Below are positions 21,373 to 35,723 of a stretch of DNA of 64,000 bases, in pieces (the stretch's first letter is position 1; each line of letters begins with the position of its first letter). This stretch comes from Candidatus Caldilinea saccharophila (GTDB lineage Bacteria > Chloroflexota > Anaerolineae > Caldilineales > Caldilineaceae). The notes beneath the pieces were generated by a model. That model worked only from the letters and a program-made list of their open reading frames with translations, was not told where the DNA came from and ran no database searches. The translations under genes and the position numbers were made by a program. The stretch spans positions 62,001 through 126,000 of the forward strand of contig JADJVW010000059.1 of assembly GCA_016710365.1 (NCBI GenBank). Direction: 5' to 3'.

Positions 21373-22122
21373 TCAGCAGGGCGCGCCCAATTGTGCGATC
21401 ACAAAGAGATTCAGATTCCCTTCCTTGCCGTCGGCGCGGAAAGTATTGACGACGGCCAGTCCACACTCCGCCGCCAGCCGTTCGATTTCCTCCAAATCCA
21501 GGTTGTGGACGTAGCGCACCGCCGGCGCGCCCTGGTTCCAGGGCAGCAGCGCATCGCCTGGCTCCACATCCGCTTCACTCAACCCGATTGCTTCCCACGC
21601 CAGCAACCGCTGGGCAAAGCGTGGCGCGCTGAGAAATTGCCAGGTCGAGAGCGCCAGCAAACCATGGGGCGTCAGCAAACCGGCCATTTCCGCCACCAAA
21701 CGCCGGCGCAGGTCGTAACCTGGGAAATGATGGAGCACGGCCAGACAGACGATCGCATCGTAGCGCGTTGCATCGTGGCGCATGAACCAGTTTGCTTGCG
21801 CCAAATCGACTTGCGCAAAGCGACAGGTCAGTCTCTCCAGATCGGCAGTCTGGGCAGCGGCCAGGTCGAGCAGACGTTCGTCAGCATCGACTCCGAGGTA
21901 GGCGCCGGCGATGCCTCGCTGCGCCAGCGCCCGCGCCAAGCGCCCGTTGCCGCAACCGACGTCCAAGATGCGGGCGGGCGCCGGCAGTTGGGCGCGCAAT
22001 ATCTGCGCCAGGGTTGTCATCCCCTCCGGCAGCCCTTGGCGTGTGCGATCGAATTCGTCGGCGACGGTGGCATAAAAGCGGCGGTTCAAGTCAAGCAACT
22101 GTTGTTGGACAGCCTGACGCAT
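21373..22122 (-). CDS. Trm9/ALKBH8-like class I SAM methyltransferase
   Basis: A 249-residue Rossmann methyltransferase. The SAM motif is ILDVGCGNGRLARAL (residues 52-66), followed by YLGVDADERLLDLA and IVCLAVLHHF. Two features beyond the generic fold fit the Trm9 family, which methylates cm5U34 of tRNA to mcm5U: FYATVADEFDRTR near residue 17, and DALLPWNQG then RYVHNLDLEEIERLA near the end. The assignment to Trm9 is an inference from these motifs. It is divergent from, and only about 730 bp away from, the gene for Elp3, which makes the substrate of Trm9. A different small-molecule substrate remains possible. Confidence 0.8.
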   Translation of the reverse strand: MRQAVQQQLLDLNRRFYATVADEFDRTRQGLPEGMTTLAQILRAQLPAPARILDVGCGNGRLARALAQRGIAGAYLGVDADERLLDLAAAQTADLERLTCRFAQVDLAQANWFMRHDATRYDAIVCLAVLHHFPGYDLRRRLVAEMAGLLTPHGLLALSTWQFLSAPRFAQRLLAWEAIGLSEADVEPGDALLPWNQGAPAVRYVHNLDLEEIERLAAECGLAVVNTFRADGKEGNLNLFVIAQLGAPC

Positions 22123-22217
22123 CTCCGAAAGTCCTCCTTGCCAAATTCAGCTATGGTATACTGTGCGCAAGATTCGGTTGGCAGCGGTGTAGGGACTCGA
22201 CGCACGGAGGGTTTGCG

Positions 22218-22844
22218 ATGGTCACACCTATTTACACTCTGTTCGACACGCCCGTCAAGGCGCGCATGTCCGCTACAGATTATATCGCCTCGCCGCAAAG
22301 CGAGCACAAGTCAGACCTGATTGAAGGAGTCTTTGTGATGGCGTCCCCAGCTTCTTTTGGGCATGAAGATGTAATGATGTTTTTCGGCGCGCTTCTGCGT
22401 TTGTTTGTCAATCAGCGCCAATTGGGTGTTGTGTTGGGGTCAAACGCTGCTTACCGGCTCAACGACGCAAACGTCTATCAACCCGACGTCTCCTTTTTGA
22501 GCACCGGACGCTTATACCTGGCTGGCGAAGTCTATGTCAACGGCGCGCCAGACCTGGCCGTCGAGATCATCTCCCCCAGCAGTCGGCAGTACGATTCGGT
22601 CGAGAAGCTTGTCAATTATGGGCGCTTTGGCGTGCAGGAGTACTGGCTGGTCGATCCGCTCCAGCGCACGATCACGCTCTACGGCAATGTGGGCGGCCAA
22701 CTCGTCGTAATTCCCCCAGCAGACAGCGTGTTGCGCTCGCGGCTGCTGCCTGGTTTCTGGCTGCGCCCAGAGTGGGTTTTTCCATCTGAAGGTCAAGTTC
22801 GCCCCGGTGAATTGGAAATCGCCCGCCAACAAGGGCTGATTTGA
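22218..22844 (+). CDS. Uma2-family (DUF820) putative endonuclease
   Basis: A 208-residue protein with the PD-(D/E)xK-like core of the Uma2 family: YQPDVSFL provides the Asp, and LAVEIISPSS the Glu. EYWLVDPLQRTITLYG near residue 140 is the family's conserved strand-turn-strand. GGAGGG at 22206-22211 sets the ATG. Uma2 proteins are common in multiple copies in Chloroflexota and Cyanobacteria, and their role is unknown. It lies 8 bp before elp3 and may be co-transcribed with it. Confidence 0.9.
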   Translation: MVTPIYTLFDTPVKARMSATDYIASPQSEHKSDLIEGVFVMASPASFGHEDVMMFFGALLRLFVNQRQLGVVLGSNAAYRLNDANVYQPDVSFLSTGRLYLAGEVYVNGAPDLAVEIISPSSRQYDSVEKLVNYGRFGVQEYWLVDPLQRTITLYGNVGGQLVVIPPADSVLRSRLLPGFWLRPEWVFPSEGQVRPGELEIARQQGLI

Positions 22845-22852
22845 GGCAGTGA

Positions 22853-24637
<1,785 letters not shown>

Positions 24638-24648
24638 AGCATAGTAAG

Positions 24649-24682
24649 GAAAGGCGGCCTGGATGTTCCGAGGCCGCCTTTC
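24649..24682. terminator. Second hairpin between convergent elp3 and repeat-protein genes
   Basis: gaaaggcggcct (24649-24660) pairs with 24671-24682 across a 10-base loop. It lies between two convergent stops and is likely a shared terminator, though neither strand has a clear U-tract. Confidence 0.5.
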
Positions 24683-24693
24683 ACAGCTTGCGT

Positions 24694-27600
24694 CTAGCGA
24701 CGCGTCACCGTCGGCAGGTAGATGAAGTTGCTCATGCCGGGCATCGTCGGCTCCTCGGTGGGCGGCAGCGATGTCGGCACACAAGGGATGTCGAGACCTT
24801 CCTGCTCGGCGTATGCGCTCTGTTGGAAGATCAACCGGACAACACGCGGGCTGGACGAATCGTTTTGGAAGGTGAACTGGACGTCGACGCCCGCAGCAAG
24901 GTTCAAGTCCAGACTCTCGATGACCGTGTTGCCATTGACCAGTTGTGCGACGTAGGCGCCGGGGATGTTGGTCAGCACCGTCCATTCAACATCGCCCGTG
25001 TTAGTGCAGGCTGGCGCCAGCGCAATCGACAGGCCGCTGACGCACGACTCAGGGCCAACCTGCTCCAACACCTGCGTCCCCTGGAAGAAGACCCGCACCA
25101 CATTGGGGATATAAGCATCGGCAGTGAAGGCGAAGCTCTGCGGCGTATTAGCGGTCAGGCTGAGCGGCACGCTCTCGATGATCTGGCCGCCCGGGCTGGT
25201 GAGTTGCGCCACATAGGCGCCGGTGCGGGTTGCAGTCGCCTGCCAGACCAATCCCTCATTTTCGACGCATTGGGTGGCCAACACCACCGTGGGCAAATCG
25301 GCAATGCAGCTCTCGAACGGGCTTTCTTCCTGAGCAACGAGCGCGCCGTTATAGAGGACGCGCACGAGGTCAAGCGTGGTCGGATCGCCGCTGTAGGTGA
25401 AGGTCTGCGGCGTATTGGCCGTCAGGTTGAGGTTGAGCGAACTGACGACGCCGCCGCCGATCACGAACTGGGCGACGTAAGCCCCGGTCTGACTGACGTT
25501 GACCGTCCAGGTGCGCACGTCATCGACGCAGACGCTGCTGAGCGCACCGGTGGGTGGCGGCGCGCAGCTCTCGAAGGGGCCGATCTCCTGGGCGACGCCG
25601 TTGCCATTGAAGGTGACGCGCACTAGCGTCAGCGTCGTCGGGTCGCCGCTGTAGGTGAAGGTCTGGTTGGTGTTGGCGACCAGGGTGAGCGGCGTCGAAG
25701 CGACCACGATGTTGTTGATGACGAACTGAGCTACATAGGCGCCGCTCTGGCTGGAGTTGACCGTCCAGGTGCGCGTATTATCGACGCACACACTGCCGAG
25801 CGTGACTGCCGGCGCGGTGACGCAATCCTCGTACGGGCCGCTTTCCTGCGCCACGAGGTTGCCGTTGAAGGTGATCTCCACGCGGTCAAGCGTCGTTGGA
25901 TCGCCGCTGTAGGTGAAGGTCTGCGGCGTATTGGCCGTCAGGTTGAGGTTGAGCGAACTGACAACAGCGCCGTCGATCACGAAGCGCACCACATAGGCGC
26001 CCGTCTCGCTCGCCACCGCCGTGAACGTCCGCACACCCTCTGCACACACGCTGGTAATCGAGCCGCTTGGCGTGCAACTGTCAAACGGACCGGTGTAGGT
26101 GGCGACGGTGGCGCCGTTGTAGAGCAGCGTCACGCTGGTCAGCAGCGTCGAGTCGCCAGTATAGGGTACATTAACCGGTGTGTTCGCCGTCAGGTTCACC
26201 GGCGCATTCGTCACATTCGCTCCGGCCGCGAAGCGCACCACATAGGCGCCCGTCTCGCTCGCCACCGCCGTGAACGTCCGTACACCCTCTGCACACACGC
26301 TCGTCAACGAGCCGCTTGGCGTGCAACTGTCAAACGGACCGGTGTAGGTGGCGACGGTGGCGCTCGTTGTAGAGCAGCGTCACGCTGGTCAGCAGCGTCG
26401 AGTCGCCAGCATAAGGACATTAACCGGTGTGTTCGCCGGAAGCGCACCACATAGGCGCCCGTCTCGCTCGCCACCGCCGTGAACGTCCGTACACCCTCTG
26501 CACACACGCTCGTCAACGAGCCGCTTGGCGTGCAACTGTCAAACGGACCGGTGTAGGTGGCGACGGTGGCGCCGTTGTAGAGCAGCGTCACGCTGGTCAG
26601 CAGCGTCGAGTCGCCAGTATAGGGTACATTAACCGGTGTGTTCGCCGTCAGGTTCACCGGCGCATTCGTCACATTCGCTCCGGCCGCGAAGCGCACCACA
26701 TAGGCGCCCGTCTCGCTCGCCACCGCCGTGAACGTCCGTACACCCTCTGCACACACGCTCGTCAACGAGCCGCTTGGCGTGCAACTGTCAAACGGACCGG
26801 TGTAGGTGGCGACGGTGGCGCCGTTGTAGAGCAACGTCACGCTGGTCAGCAGCGTCGAGTCGCCAGCATAAGGGACATTAACCGGTGTGTTCGCCGTCAG
26901 GTTCACCGGCGTATTCGTCACATTCGCTCCGGCCGTGAAGCGCACCACATAGGCGCCCGTCTCGCTCGCCACCGCCGTGAACGTCCGCACACCCTCTGTA
27001 CACACGCTGGTAATCGAGCCGCTTGGCAGGTTCGGGTTACAGTAGCTAGAAGGGTCGGTTGCCGACATATTGGGGAATCTGTACTGTGCCGATGTTGGTG
27101 TAAGCCGGGCTGCCAGGCGCACCTGCGTTGCCCTGGCGGCAGACATTAGGCACGATCTGCAAGCCTGGAACCGGCCCAGGGTTGCTCAAGTTGAGCGACG
27201 CACCGGCGGCTGTGTAGAGCCAGACTTCGCCCGGCTGCAACAGTCCATTGCCGTCGCCTTTGAGATCACCGCTGACGACGGAGGTGAAGATGGGATTGAC
27301 GCCCGGAATGTTGTCGGTGACGGTGATCTCGCTGAGCGGGATATCTACATTGCCGGTATTCGTGATGCGATAGGTCCACGTGACCGGTGCACCCGGCGCA
27401 ATGACCGGAACACCCGCGGCATCGGGATTGTTGGCGTCGGCGCCATTGGTGAACTTGATGATATCGATATCGGGCGTCTGCGCACCGTTGCAGAAGACGT
27501 CCCAATCCTGGCCGCCTGGTCCAAGGATGCCGGGGGCATTGACCTGGTCACCACCAACCCAGGCGACCTGAACACCGTTCTCATCAAAGACCCCAATCGA

Positions 27601-28021
27601 CAGATCGACGTGAACCTCGCGGTTGCTGCCGTTGTCCTGCCACTCCGAGACGGGCGGATAGGGCACAAGCAGGTTCAGATCGCCAGTCTGGTTGACAGAG
27701 ATCTCGGTGAAGACCACATCTGGAGACAGCGGCTGGCGCGCGCACATAGCCGTCCAGGCTCCAGCCAGCGCGCATACCAGTGGTCCAGATGCGATCGCCG
27801 CGTGTAGAGCAACTGTTATAGATAGCCGGCACTGAAAAGGTGAAACTTGGGCCGCTGTTGGGATCGGCCCACGTACGCGTGTCGCGTGGGGTCAGATCGG
27901 TTTGTGCGCGCGCGGCTGGCGCAAATAGAAAACTTGTGGAGAGAAACGCAAGCGTCAGCAGAAACGCCCACCCGATGATCGGCCCCAGGCCGATTTCTCT
28001 CTTCGATGTTGAATGTACCAT
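24694..28021 (-). CDS. Secreted surface protein with Ig-like repeats (frameshifted)
   Basis: About 1,100 residues when four frame fragments are joined. It starts with a signal peptide (LLTLAFLSTSFLFAPAARAQ). Next comes a region with a DUF11-like fold (VTWTYRITNTGNVDIPLSEITVTDN), then about nine repeats of roughly 80 residues (SVCAEGVRTFTAVASETGAY ... LTANTP ... GPFDSC). The first repeats are nearly identical at DNA level with a 249-bp period. The C-terminus is a short PT-rich linker ending NFIYLPTVTRR. Breaks lie near 27750 (a GC alternation), near 27065, and within 26340-26440, where one repeat also lacks about 40 bp. It is probably an adhesin or sheath protein. Confidence 0.8.
26060..27030. 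repeat. Near-identical 249-bp coding repeats
   Basis: Units begin at equivalent points near 26312, 26521 and 26770, among others. The 26521-26770 unit is 249 bp. The unit starting at 26312 spans only 209 bp, having lost about 40 bp, and is the site of a frame break. The high identity suggests recent duplication or conversion, and makes assembly collapse likely here. Confidence 0.85.
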
Positions 28022-28601
28022 TGGTCTTGTTCCTTTCCCTATACAACAAAGCCCGATTCGGAAGCAGATTGCACAACAATTAAGAGAGCGCTAACCGCTC
28101 ACCTGCAGTGCAAGAATCACCACGAGACACCGCAACCAATTTCTGACGAAGAACTACGTCAATTGTCCTGTTGCACTGTTAATCATACTCCAACTTCTTT
28201 GAACTGCAACCTGCTTGTTTTTCTGCACGGCAATAAAGTCTCGCAGCGCATACAGCAGCTTATTTGTACGCCGGCGCCATGCAAATTCCGATGGGTGGAT
28301 TGAGTTCGGCTTACTCTGACTGAAACGTGTAGGGATCGTCAAGCACGCCCATCCACTTGGCTGCCTATATCCTAAAGCTAATCTTGCTATCCTGCGCTTT
28401 CAGTTCGCTTACAGAAGATAGCAACACTTATTGGCAACTTCGATACCAGAAAGTCTCTCCAAGCGCATAGCAAGTCGATCTAGTGCTCTATTCTGCAAAG
28501 ATTTACTACCTGGAGAGAGCGGCGTATGTAAATAGGAGGGGCAAATAAGGAGAGGGATGAGGCAATCGCCTCATCCCTCTCCGGCGAACAAAGATCGCAA
28601 A
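28022..28601. other. Intergenic region between the two secreted-protein genes
   Basis: Lower GC than its surroundings. Apart from the hairpin at 28549-28582 nothing was recognised. The ribosome binding site of the repeat protein (AAAGGAAC on the minus strand, just right of 28021) lies at its left edge. Confidence 0.5.
28549..28582 (-). terminator. Intrinsic terminator of the downstream secreted-protein gene
   Basis: ggagagggatgaggc (28549-28563) is the reverse complement of 28568-28582 with a four-base loop. Read on the minus strand it is followed by TTATTT, consistent with termination just after the stop at 28602. Confidence 0.75.
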
Positions 28602-30289
28602 TTAACGCAGCACTGCCGGCAGGAACAGGCGCTGATTAAAGTTAATCTGTGGCTCCGTAGTTGGGTCGAGCGCGGTGGGGAACTCGCTTTCACCACCCAC
28701 ATCGACGGCGGTGTTTGTGACGGTGTAAGTGGCTTGGCCGTTGACAACGACTTCCACAGCACCGCCGCTGCCTTCAACGGCCCAGCGTTCGGCGTCTACT
28801 CCCACTTCCGTCACTGTGTAGACGCCGGGCAGGAGATCTGACCACGTATAACTGCCGCCGCTTCCATCAAAGGAGTGCAAGCGCCTGCTTCGTTCCCATT
28901 GGGGAAGGAAGGGCCTGCAATGCAAAGTGTGAATTGCACGGCTTCTTGAACTACATCACCCCACACGACAACTTTGGTTACAGTCAGGCTACCTACCGGC
29001 GTCGGTGTTTCGCTTGGCGTTGGTTCTGGCGTCACCGTTTCAGTCGGCGTCACCGTCTCGGTTGGCGTTACCGTCTCAGTCGGTGTGGGATCGGTGGGCG
29101 TCGGTTCTGGCGTCACGGTTTCAGTCGGCGTCTCGGTTGGCGTCTCAGTCACCGTTTCAGTCGGCGTGGGATCGGTGGGCGTCGGTTCTGGCGTCGCGGT
29201 TTCAGTCGGCGTCTCGCTTGGCGTCTCAGTCGGCGTGGGGATCTGTGTGTTTGTAAACGTGCAACTCACGACCTGACCTGGCTGCAGGTTGATCGTCACC
29301 GGGTTCGGCAGTGCTGATACTGTCGACTCTTCGTTGATGCTTTCACAAGTGATGTCCTCAAGCGTCCAACCGGTCGTCGTCATCTCGGCAATCGAGTAAA
29401 CGCCCGGGAACAGCAGGCCGCTGTCGAACGGTGCAGCGCTGTCGGTCAAGGCGAAATCGATCGTGGCCTCGCCCTTGCGCAACGTGAAATCGAAGACATC
29501 GGCCGCGCCAGCCGGCTCGGTCACTTTGTCCACGATGATGCGTCCACCGCGCACGTTGCCAAAGGTGACGCTGGTTTCCTGTTCGCTGCTCACGGTGAAG
29601 CTCTGGCACAGATTGACCGTCGGCAACCAGCCGTCGACTTCAGCTTCGCACACCGTATACGCGCCGGGCGCCAGCTTTTCAAAGTTTACAAAGCCGCCTT
29701 CTGCGCCAGTCACACCGCTGGCAAGCGGCAGTTCGCCTTCCTCACGCGCCTCGGCGAAGACATCCATCTGCCAGCCGCTGATCGGCGCCTCATTCTCATC
29801 TTGCACGCCGTTAGCGTTTGTATCGTCAAATTTGCAGACAGACGCACTGCCCTTGCACAGCAGATGGTTGGCCGTGTGTCCGGCGATGCTCAGCACATGC
29901 GTGCCGCTTTTCTGCTGCCATTGCGTGTTGTCATCGCTGATGAACTTGCGCAGTGTGCCTTCCTCACTGACCGGGAAGACTTTGGTTTCCCCTGCCTGAA
30001 AAAGCCCCAATTTCACAAAGGAATTGGCTTTGCCATAGATGTCATAGGCGATGTAAGCGTCCCCGGCGGACTTATTGACCACTGTCAGCCGGAAGACCTG
30101 TTGCTCCGGGTTATAGCAACTGCCAAATGACGGGCTGGAGAGTGGCGGCGGCGCAACCATCAGTGGGCCATCGGCAGCCTGAGCCGAAGGCGCCCCCAGC
30201 AAGAGAAAAGGCAGCATAAGCATCGATGCCAGTATCGTGCGACCAAGTGATTTTTGCAGCAATGTGGTAATCGTTTTAGGAATATGCAT
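28602..30289 (-). CDS. Secreted protein with SdrD B-like domains and Pro/Thr-rich linker (frameshifted)
   Basis: About 560 residues when joined. GGAGGA precedes the ATG at 30289. A signal peptide ends near PSAQA. An N-terminal domain of unknown type is followed by two prealbumin-like modules typical of surface proteins (CKFDDTNANGVQDENEAPISGW and PGAYTVCEAEVDGW). A linker of about 70 residues of PTPTETVTPE-type repeats (encoded at about 29000-29250) follows, then another such module (SDLLPGVYTVTEVGVDAERW). The end is NFNQRLFLPAVLR. The frame breaks near 28870. Ordinary LPxTG sorting is absent. It is probably cell-surface attached together with the neighbouring repeat protein. Confidence 0.8.
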
Positions 30290-30789
30290 AGTTGTCCTCC
30301 GGATTCAACTTGCCCTATAAGGACGGCCTTTATTTATCTATACAATTATCTTACAGCGAAATTTACGCGTTCTGCCTTTCTAAATACTGTCAATATGTGC
30401 AGCTAACTTGGGTGCGTTCCAAAATTTGGCGAGAACGTCCCCGGCACTGGTCAGGAGGACTTGGTTAAACAGGGCACGCCTGACCAGCGCCGGGGACGTA
30501 ACAAAAACTCGACACACGCCCAGCTAACCTTATACGTTCTTTATGGTCACAGGTTTTCGTCAGTAAAATGAAAGAAAACAACACGAAACCTTACGCTATA
30601 AGTCAAAATTAAAAGGAAGCTTCTGGGGAGTCCGCGATTATACATATCTGACCCTGTGATAGTTAGGTCTATCTCTCTGCCTGTTGGTATCATTAGAATC
30701 TATTTAGGTCTCCGACAATTGAATTTGACGGCGCCCCTACGCGGCGCTGCCAGCGTACGCATCAGATTATCAGCAGAAAGGATCCGCTC
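30290..30789. other. Intergenic region upstream of aconitase
   Basis: Holds the inverted repeat at 30435-30499 and the divergent control regions of the secreted protein and aconitase. No gene or clear sigma-70 promoter was identified. AGAAAGGA at 30775-30782 is the aconitase ribosome binding site. Confidence 0.5.
30435..30499. repeat. Intergenic inverted repeat of the GTCCCCGGCAC type, second copy
   Basis: acgtccccggcactggtca (30435-30453) matches the reverse complement of 30481-30499 with one mismatch. The core is shared with the repeat at 691-752. Confidence 0.7.
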
Positions 30790-33480
<2,691 letters not shown>

Positions 33481-33490
33481 CTCAGGAAAA

Positions 33491-33590
33491 TTGAGAGATT
33501 AAGAGATTGGAGATTGGGTAAGGTGCTCGCTGCCTTTTACAATCCCACAATCTCTTAATCGCGTAATCTCCAATTCTCCAATCTCCATTT
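33491..33590. repeat. Intergenic inverted repeat (AATCTCTTAATC type)
   Basis: gattaagagattg (33497-33509) pairs with caatctcttaatc (33548-33560), and a second block (ggagattggg) is echoed by ccaatctcc near 33580. It fills most of the gap between aconitase and the peptidase gene. Confidence 0.7.
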
Positions 33591-33606
33591 CAAGGAATAA
33601 CGATCG

Positions 33607-35400
33607 ATGACAACGACTGCAACCAAGTACAAACTTTCCGGCTGGGACTTGTCCGAACTGTTGTCAGAACCGACGGAAACCGAAATTTCCGCGCGTGTGG
33701 CTGATATCGAGGAAGAAGTCAGCACGTTTGAAGGGCTGCGCAGCCGGCTGGAAAGCGCAACGTTGGCCGCGGACGAGCTGCTGGTGGCCGTGGCGCGCTA
33801 TGAATCGATCATCCGCAAGAGCTGGACGCTTGGCTACTATGGGATGCTCTGGTTCTCGGCCGACACGCAGTCGACCGCGGCCGTGACCTTTCAGAACCGC
33901 ATGCAGCAGGTGATGACCTCGATCCAGAATCGCCTGCTCTTTTTCGATCTCTGGTGGAAAAGTCTGGACGACGCGACAGCCGCCCGCCTGCTGCCGGACG
34001 CCGCCACCGCGCCCGATTTCGCCTTCTTTCTAGAAGACCTGCGGCGCACCAGGCCGTTCACGCTCGACGAGAAATCCGAGCAGATCATCAACCTCAAGGA
34101 CGCCGATGGCGTGTCGGCGCTGATGACCCTCTACACCATGTTGACGAACCGGCTGGAGTTCAAGCTCACCGTCGATGGCGAGGAGAGGACGCTGACGCGC
34201 GATGCACTCATGGGTTATGTCCACTCGCCCGACCCTGCGCTGCGCGCCGCCGCCTATCAGGAACTCTATCGAGTCTATGCGGGCGAGGCCAAAATTCTGG
34301 CGCAGATCTACAACAATCGCGTGCGAGACTGGCACAACGAGCAGGTGCAGATGCGCGGCTATGCGTCGCCGCTTGCGGTGCGCAACGTCGCCAACGATGT
34401 ACCCGACGCTGCGGTCGAAGCGCTGCTGACCGTGGCTCAGCGCAATGCGCCCGTCTTTCAGCGCTACTTCCGCCTCAAGGCGCAATGGTTGGGCATGGAA
34501 AAGCTGCGTCGCTACGACCTCTATGCGCCGCTGGCCGCATCAGATCGCACGGTTGATTATCCCGCGGCGGTCGAGCTTGTCCTCGACACTTTCCGCCGCT
34601 TCGACCCTGGCATCGCGGCCGCGGCGCAGCGCGTCTTCGACGAGCAGCATATCGACAGCGAGGTGCGCAAGGGGAAGCGGGGCGGCGCCTTTTGCGCTAC
34701 CGTGCGCCCAGACGTGACGCCTTACGTGCTGCTCAACTACACGGGCAAAGTGCGCGACGTCGCCACCCTGGCGCATGAGCTTGGCCACGCGTTGCACAGT
34801 ATGCTGGCCGAACAACATTCGATGCTCACGCAACATCCTTCGCTGCCGCTGGCCGAAACGGCATCGGTTTTTGCGGAAATCTTGCTCACCGAGCGCTTGC
34901 TGGCGAAAGAGGATGATGTGTTGGTGCGGCGTGAACTGCTGGCCGCGGCGGTCGATGATATGTACGCCACTGTGATGCGCCAGGCGTTTTTCGTGCGCTT
35001 TGAGCAGGCCGCGCATCAGGCCATCCTGGAAAATGCCGCGCCGGAGCAATTGAATGCGCTCTACCTGGAGAACCTGCGCGAGCAGTTTGGCGACAGCGTA
35101 GAGATCGCGCCTGAATTTGAACATGAATGGATCAGCATCCCGCATATCTACAACACGCCTTTCTACTGCTACGCCTACAGCTTCGGCCAGTTGTTGGTGC
35201 TGGCGCTTTATCGGCGCTATCAACAAGAAGGCGACGCCTTCAAGCCCGGCTATCTCAAGTTGCTGACCTACGGCGGCTCCGCGCATCCCGAACACATCCT
35301 GCAAGAGGCCGGCGTCGACATGACGGATCCTGCCTTTTGGCAAGGTGGCTTCGACGTGATCAGCGGCATGATCGACGAGTTGGAGACGATGCAGGTGTAA
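33607..35400 (+). CDS. M3-family oligoendopeptidase (PepF-like)
   Basis: A 597-residue zinc peptidase. The zinc site is H390-E391-L-G-H394 (LAHELGHALH) with Glu417 (LPLAETASVF) as the probable third ligand, the standard M3 spacing. An N-terminal helical PepF domain spans about residues 110-180. The C-terminal PHIYNTPFYCYAYSFGQLL is also typical of the PepF/PepB group. No signal peptide is present, so it degrades short peptides in the cytoplasm. The ATG lies at the end of the repeat-filled gap after AAGGAAT. Confidence 0.94.
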   Translation: MTTTATKYKLSGWDLSELLSEPTETEISARVADIEEEVSTFEGLRSRLESATLAADELLVAVARYESIIRKSWTLGYYGMLWFSADTQSTAAVTFQNRMQQVMTSIQNRLLFFDLWWKSLDDATAARLLPDAATAPDFAFFLEDLRRTRPFTLDEKSEQIINLKDADGVSALMTLYTMLTNRLEFKLTVDGEERTLTRDALMGYVHSPDPALRAAAYQELYRVYAGEAKILAQIYNNRVRDWHNEQVQMRGYASPLAVRNVANDVPDAAVEALLTVAQRNAPVFQRYFRLKAQWLGMEKLRRYDLYAPLAASDRTVDYPAAVELVLDTFRRFDPGIAAAAQRVFDEQHIDSEVRKGKRGGAFCATVRPDVTPYVLLNYTGKVRDVATLAHELGHALHSMLAEQHSMLTQHPSLPLAETASVFAEILLTERLLAKEDDVLVRRELLAAAVDDMYATVMRQAFFVRFEQAAHQAILENAAPEQLNALYLENLREQFGDSVEIAPEFEHEWISIPHIYNTPFYCYAYSFGQLLVLALYRRYQQEGDAFKPGYLKLLTYGGSAHPEHILQEAGVDMTDPAFWQGGFDVISGMIDELETMQV

Positions 35401-35632
35401 GTGCGTGAGTGCGGCGCGGGAGCGAAGCGCGGCGGAAACCTTTGTGCGCATGAAGTGAGATGCTGTCTCGTGCCACCGCATCAGTGCGTCGGGCTATCCG
35501 TAGGTCGGGCTATCAGCCCGACGTAGCTTCTGAGCGCTGTCGCCACTCTGATCGTTGACGCAACCTGTCGGGCTGATAGCCCGACCTACGGGATTGTGGG
35601 ATTGCGGGACGCACCCTGGCGCGGGCAGACCG
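35401..35632. other. Intergenic region with 25-bp perfect inverted repeat
   Basis: The only structure before the regulator promoter is the inverted repeat 35498-35591, described separately. Confidence 0.5.
35498..35591. repeat. 25-bp perfect inverted repeat of the GTAGGTC family
   Basis: 35498-35522 is the exact reverse complement of 35567-35591 (core ccgtaggtcgggctatcagc). Each arm is itself nearly palindromic (gtcgggct...agcccgac). The same motif, with CAGG for CGGG, builds the 79-bp tandem repeat at 41223-41488. Confidence 0.85.
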
Positions 35633-35661
35633 TTGCGTGGTTTGCCCGCCTACGTTATAAT
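35633..35661 (+). promoter_or_regulatory. Sigma-70 promoter of the OmpR-type regulator
   Basis: TTGCGT at 35633-35638 and a consensus TATAAT at 35656-35661 are 17 bp apart, with the coding start 63 bp downstream. Confidence 0.7.
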
Positions 35662-35723
35662 CAACCCGGCTCCAATCACCCACCTCACCTGGAATACAGC
35701 GAATCAGCGGATGTGACGAGTTG

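Noticed and set aside
21391..22320. Plus-strand frame of 309 codons over the Trm9-like gene
   Set aside because: Complement of a clear methyltransferase; its 3' part overlaps the Uma2 start in another frame and it has no domain.
28974..29276. A plus-strand frame of VSVGVTVSVGV-type repeats
   Set aside because: It is the complement of the PT-rich linker of the secreted protein; no start signal and no independent support.
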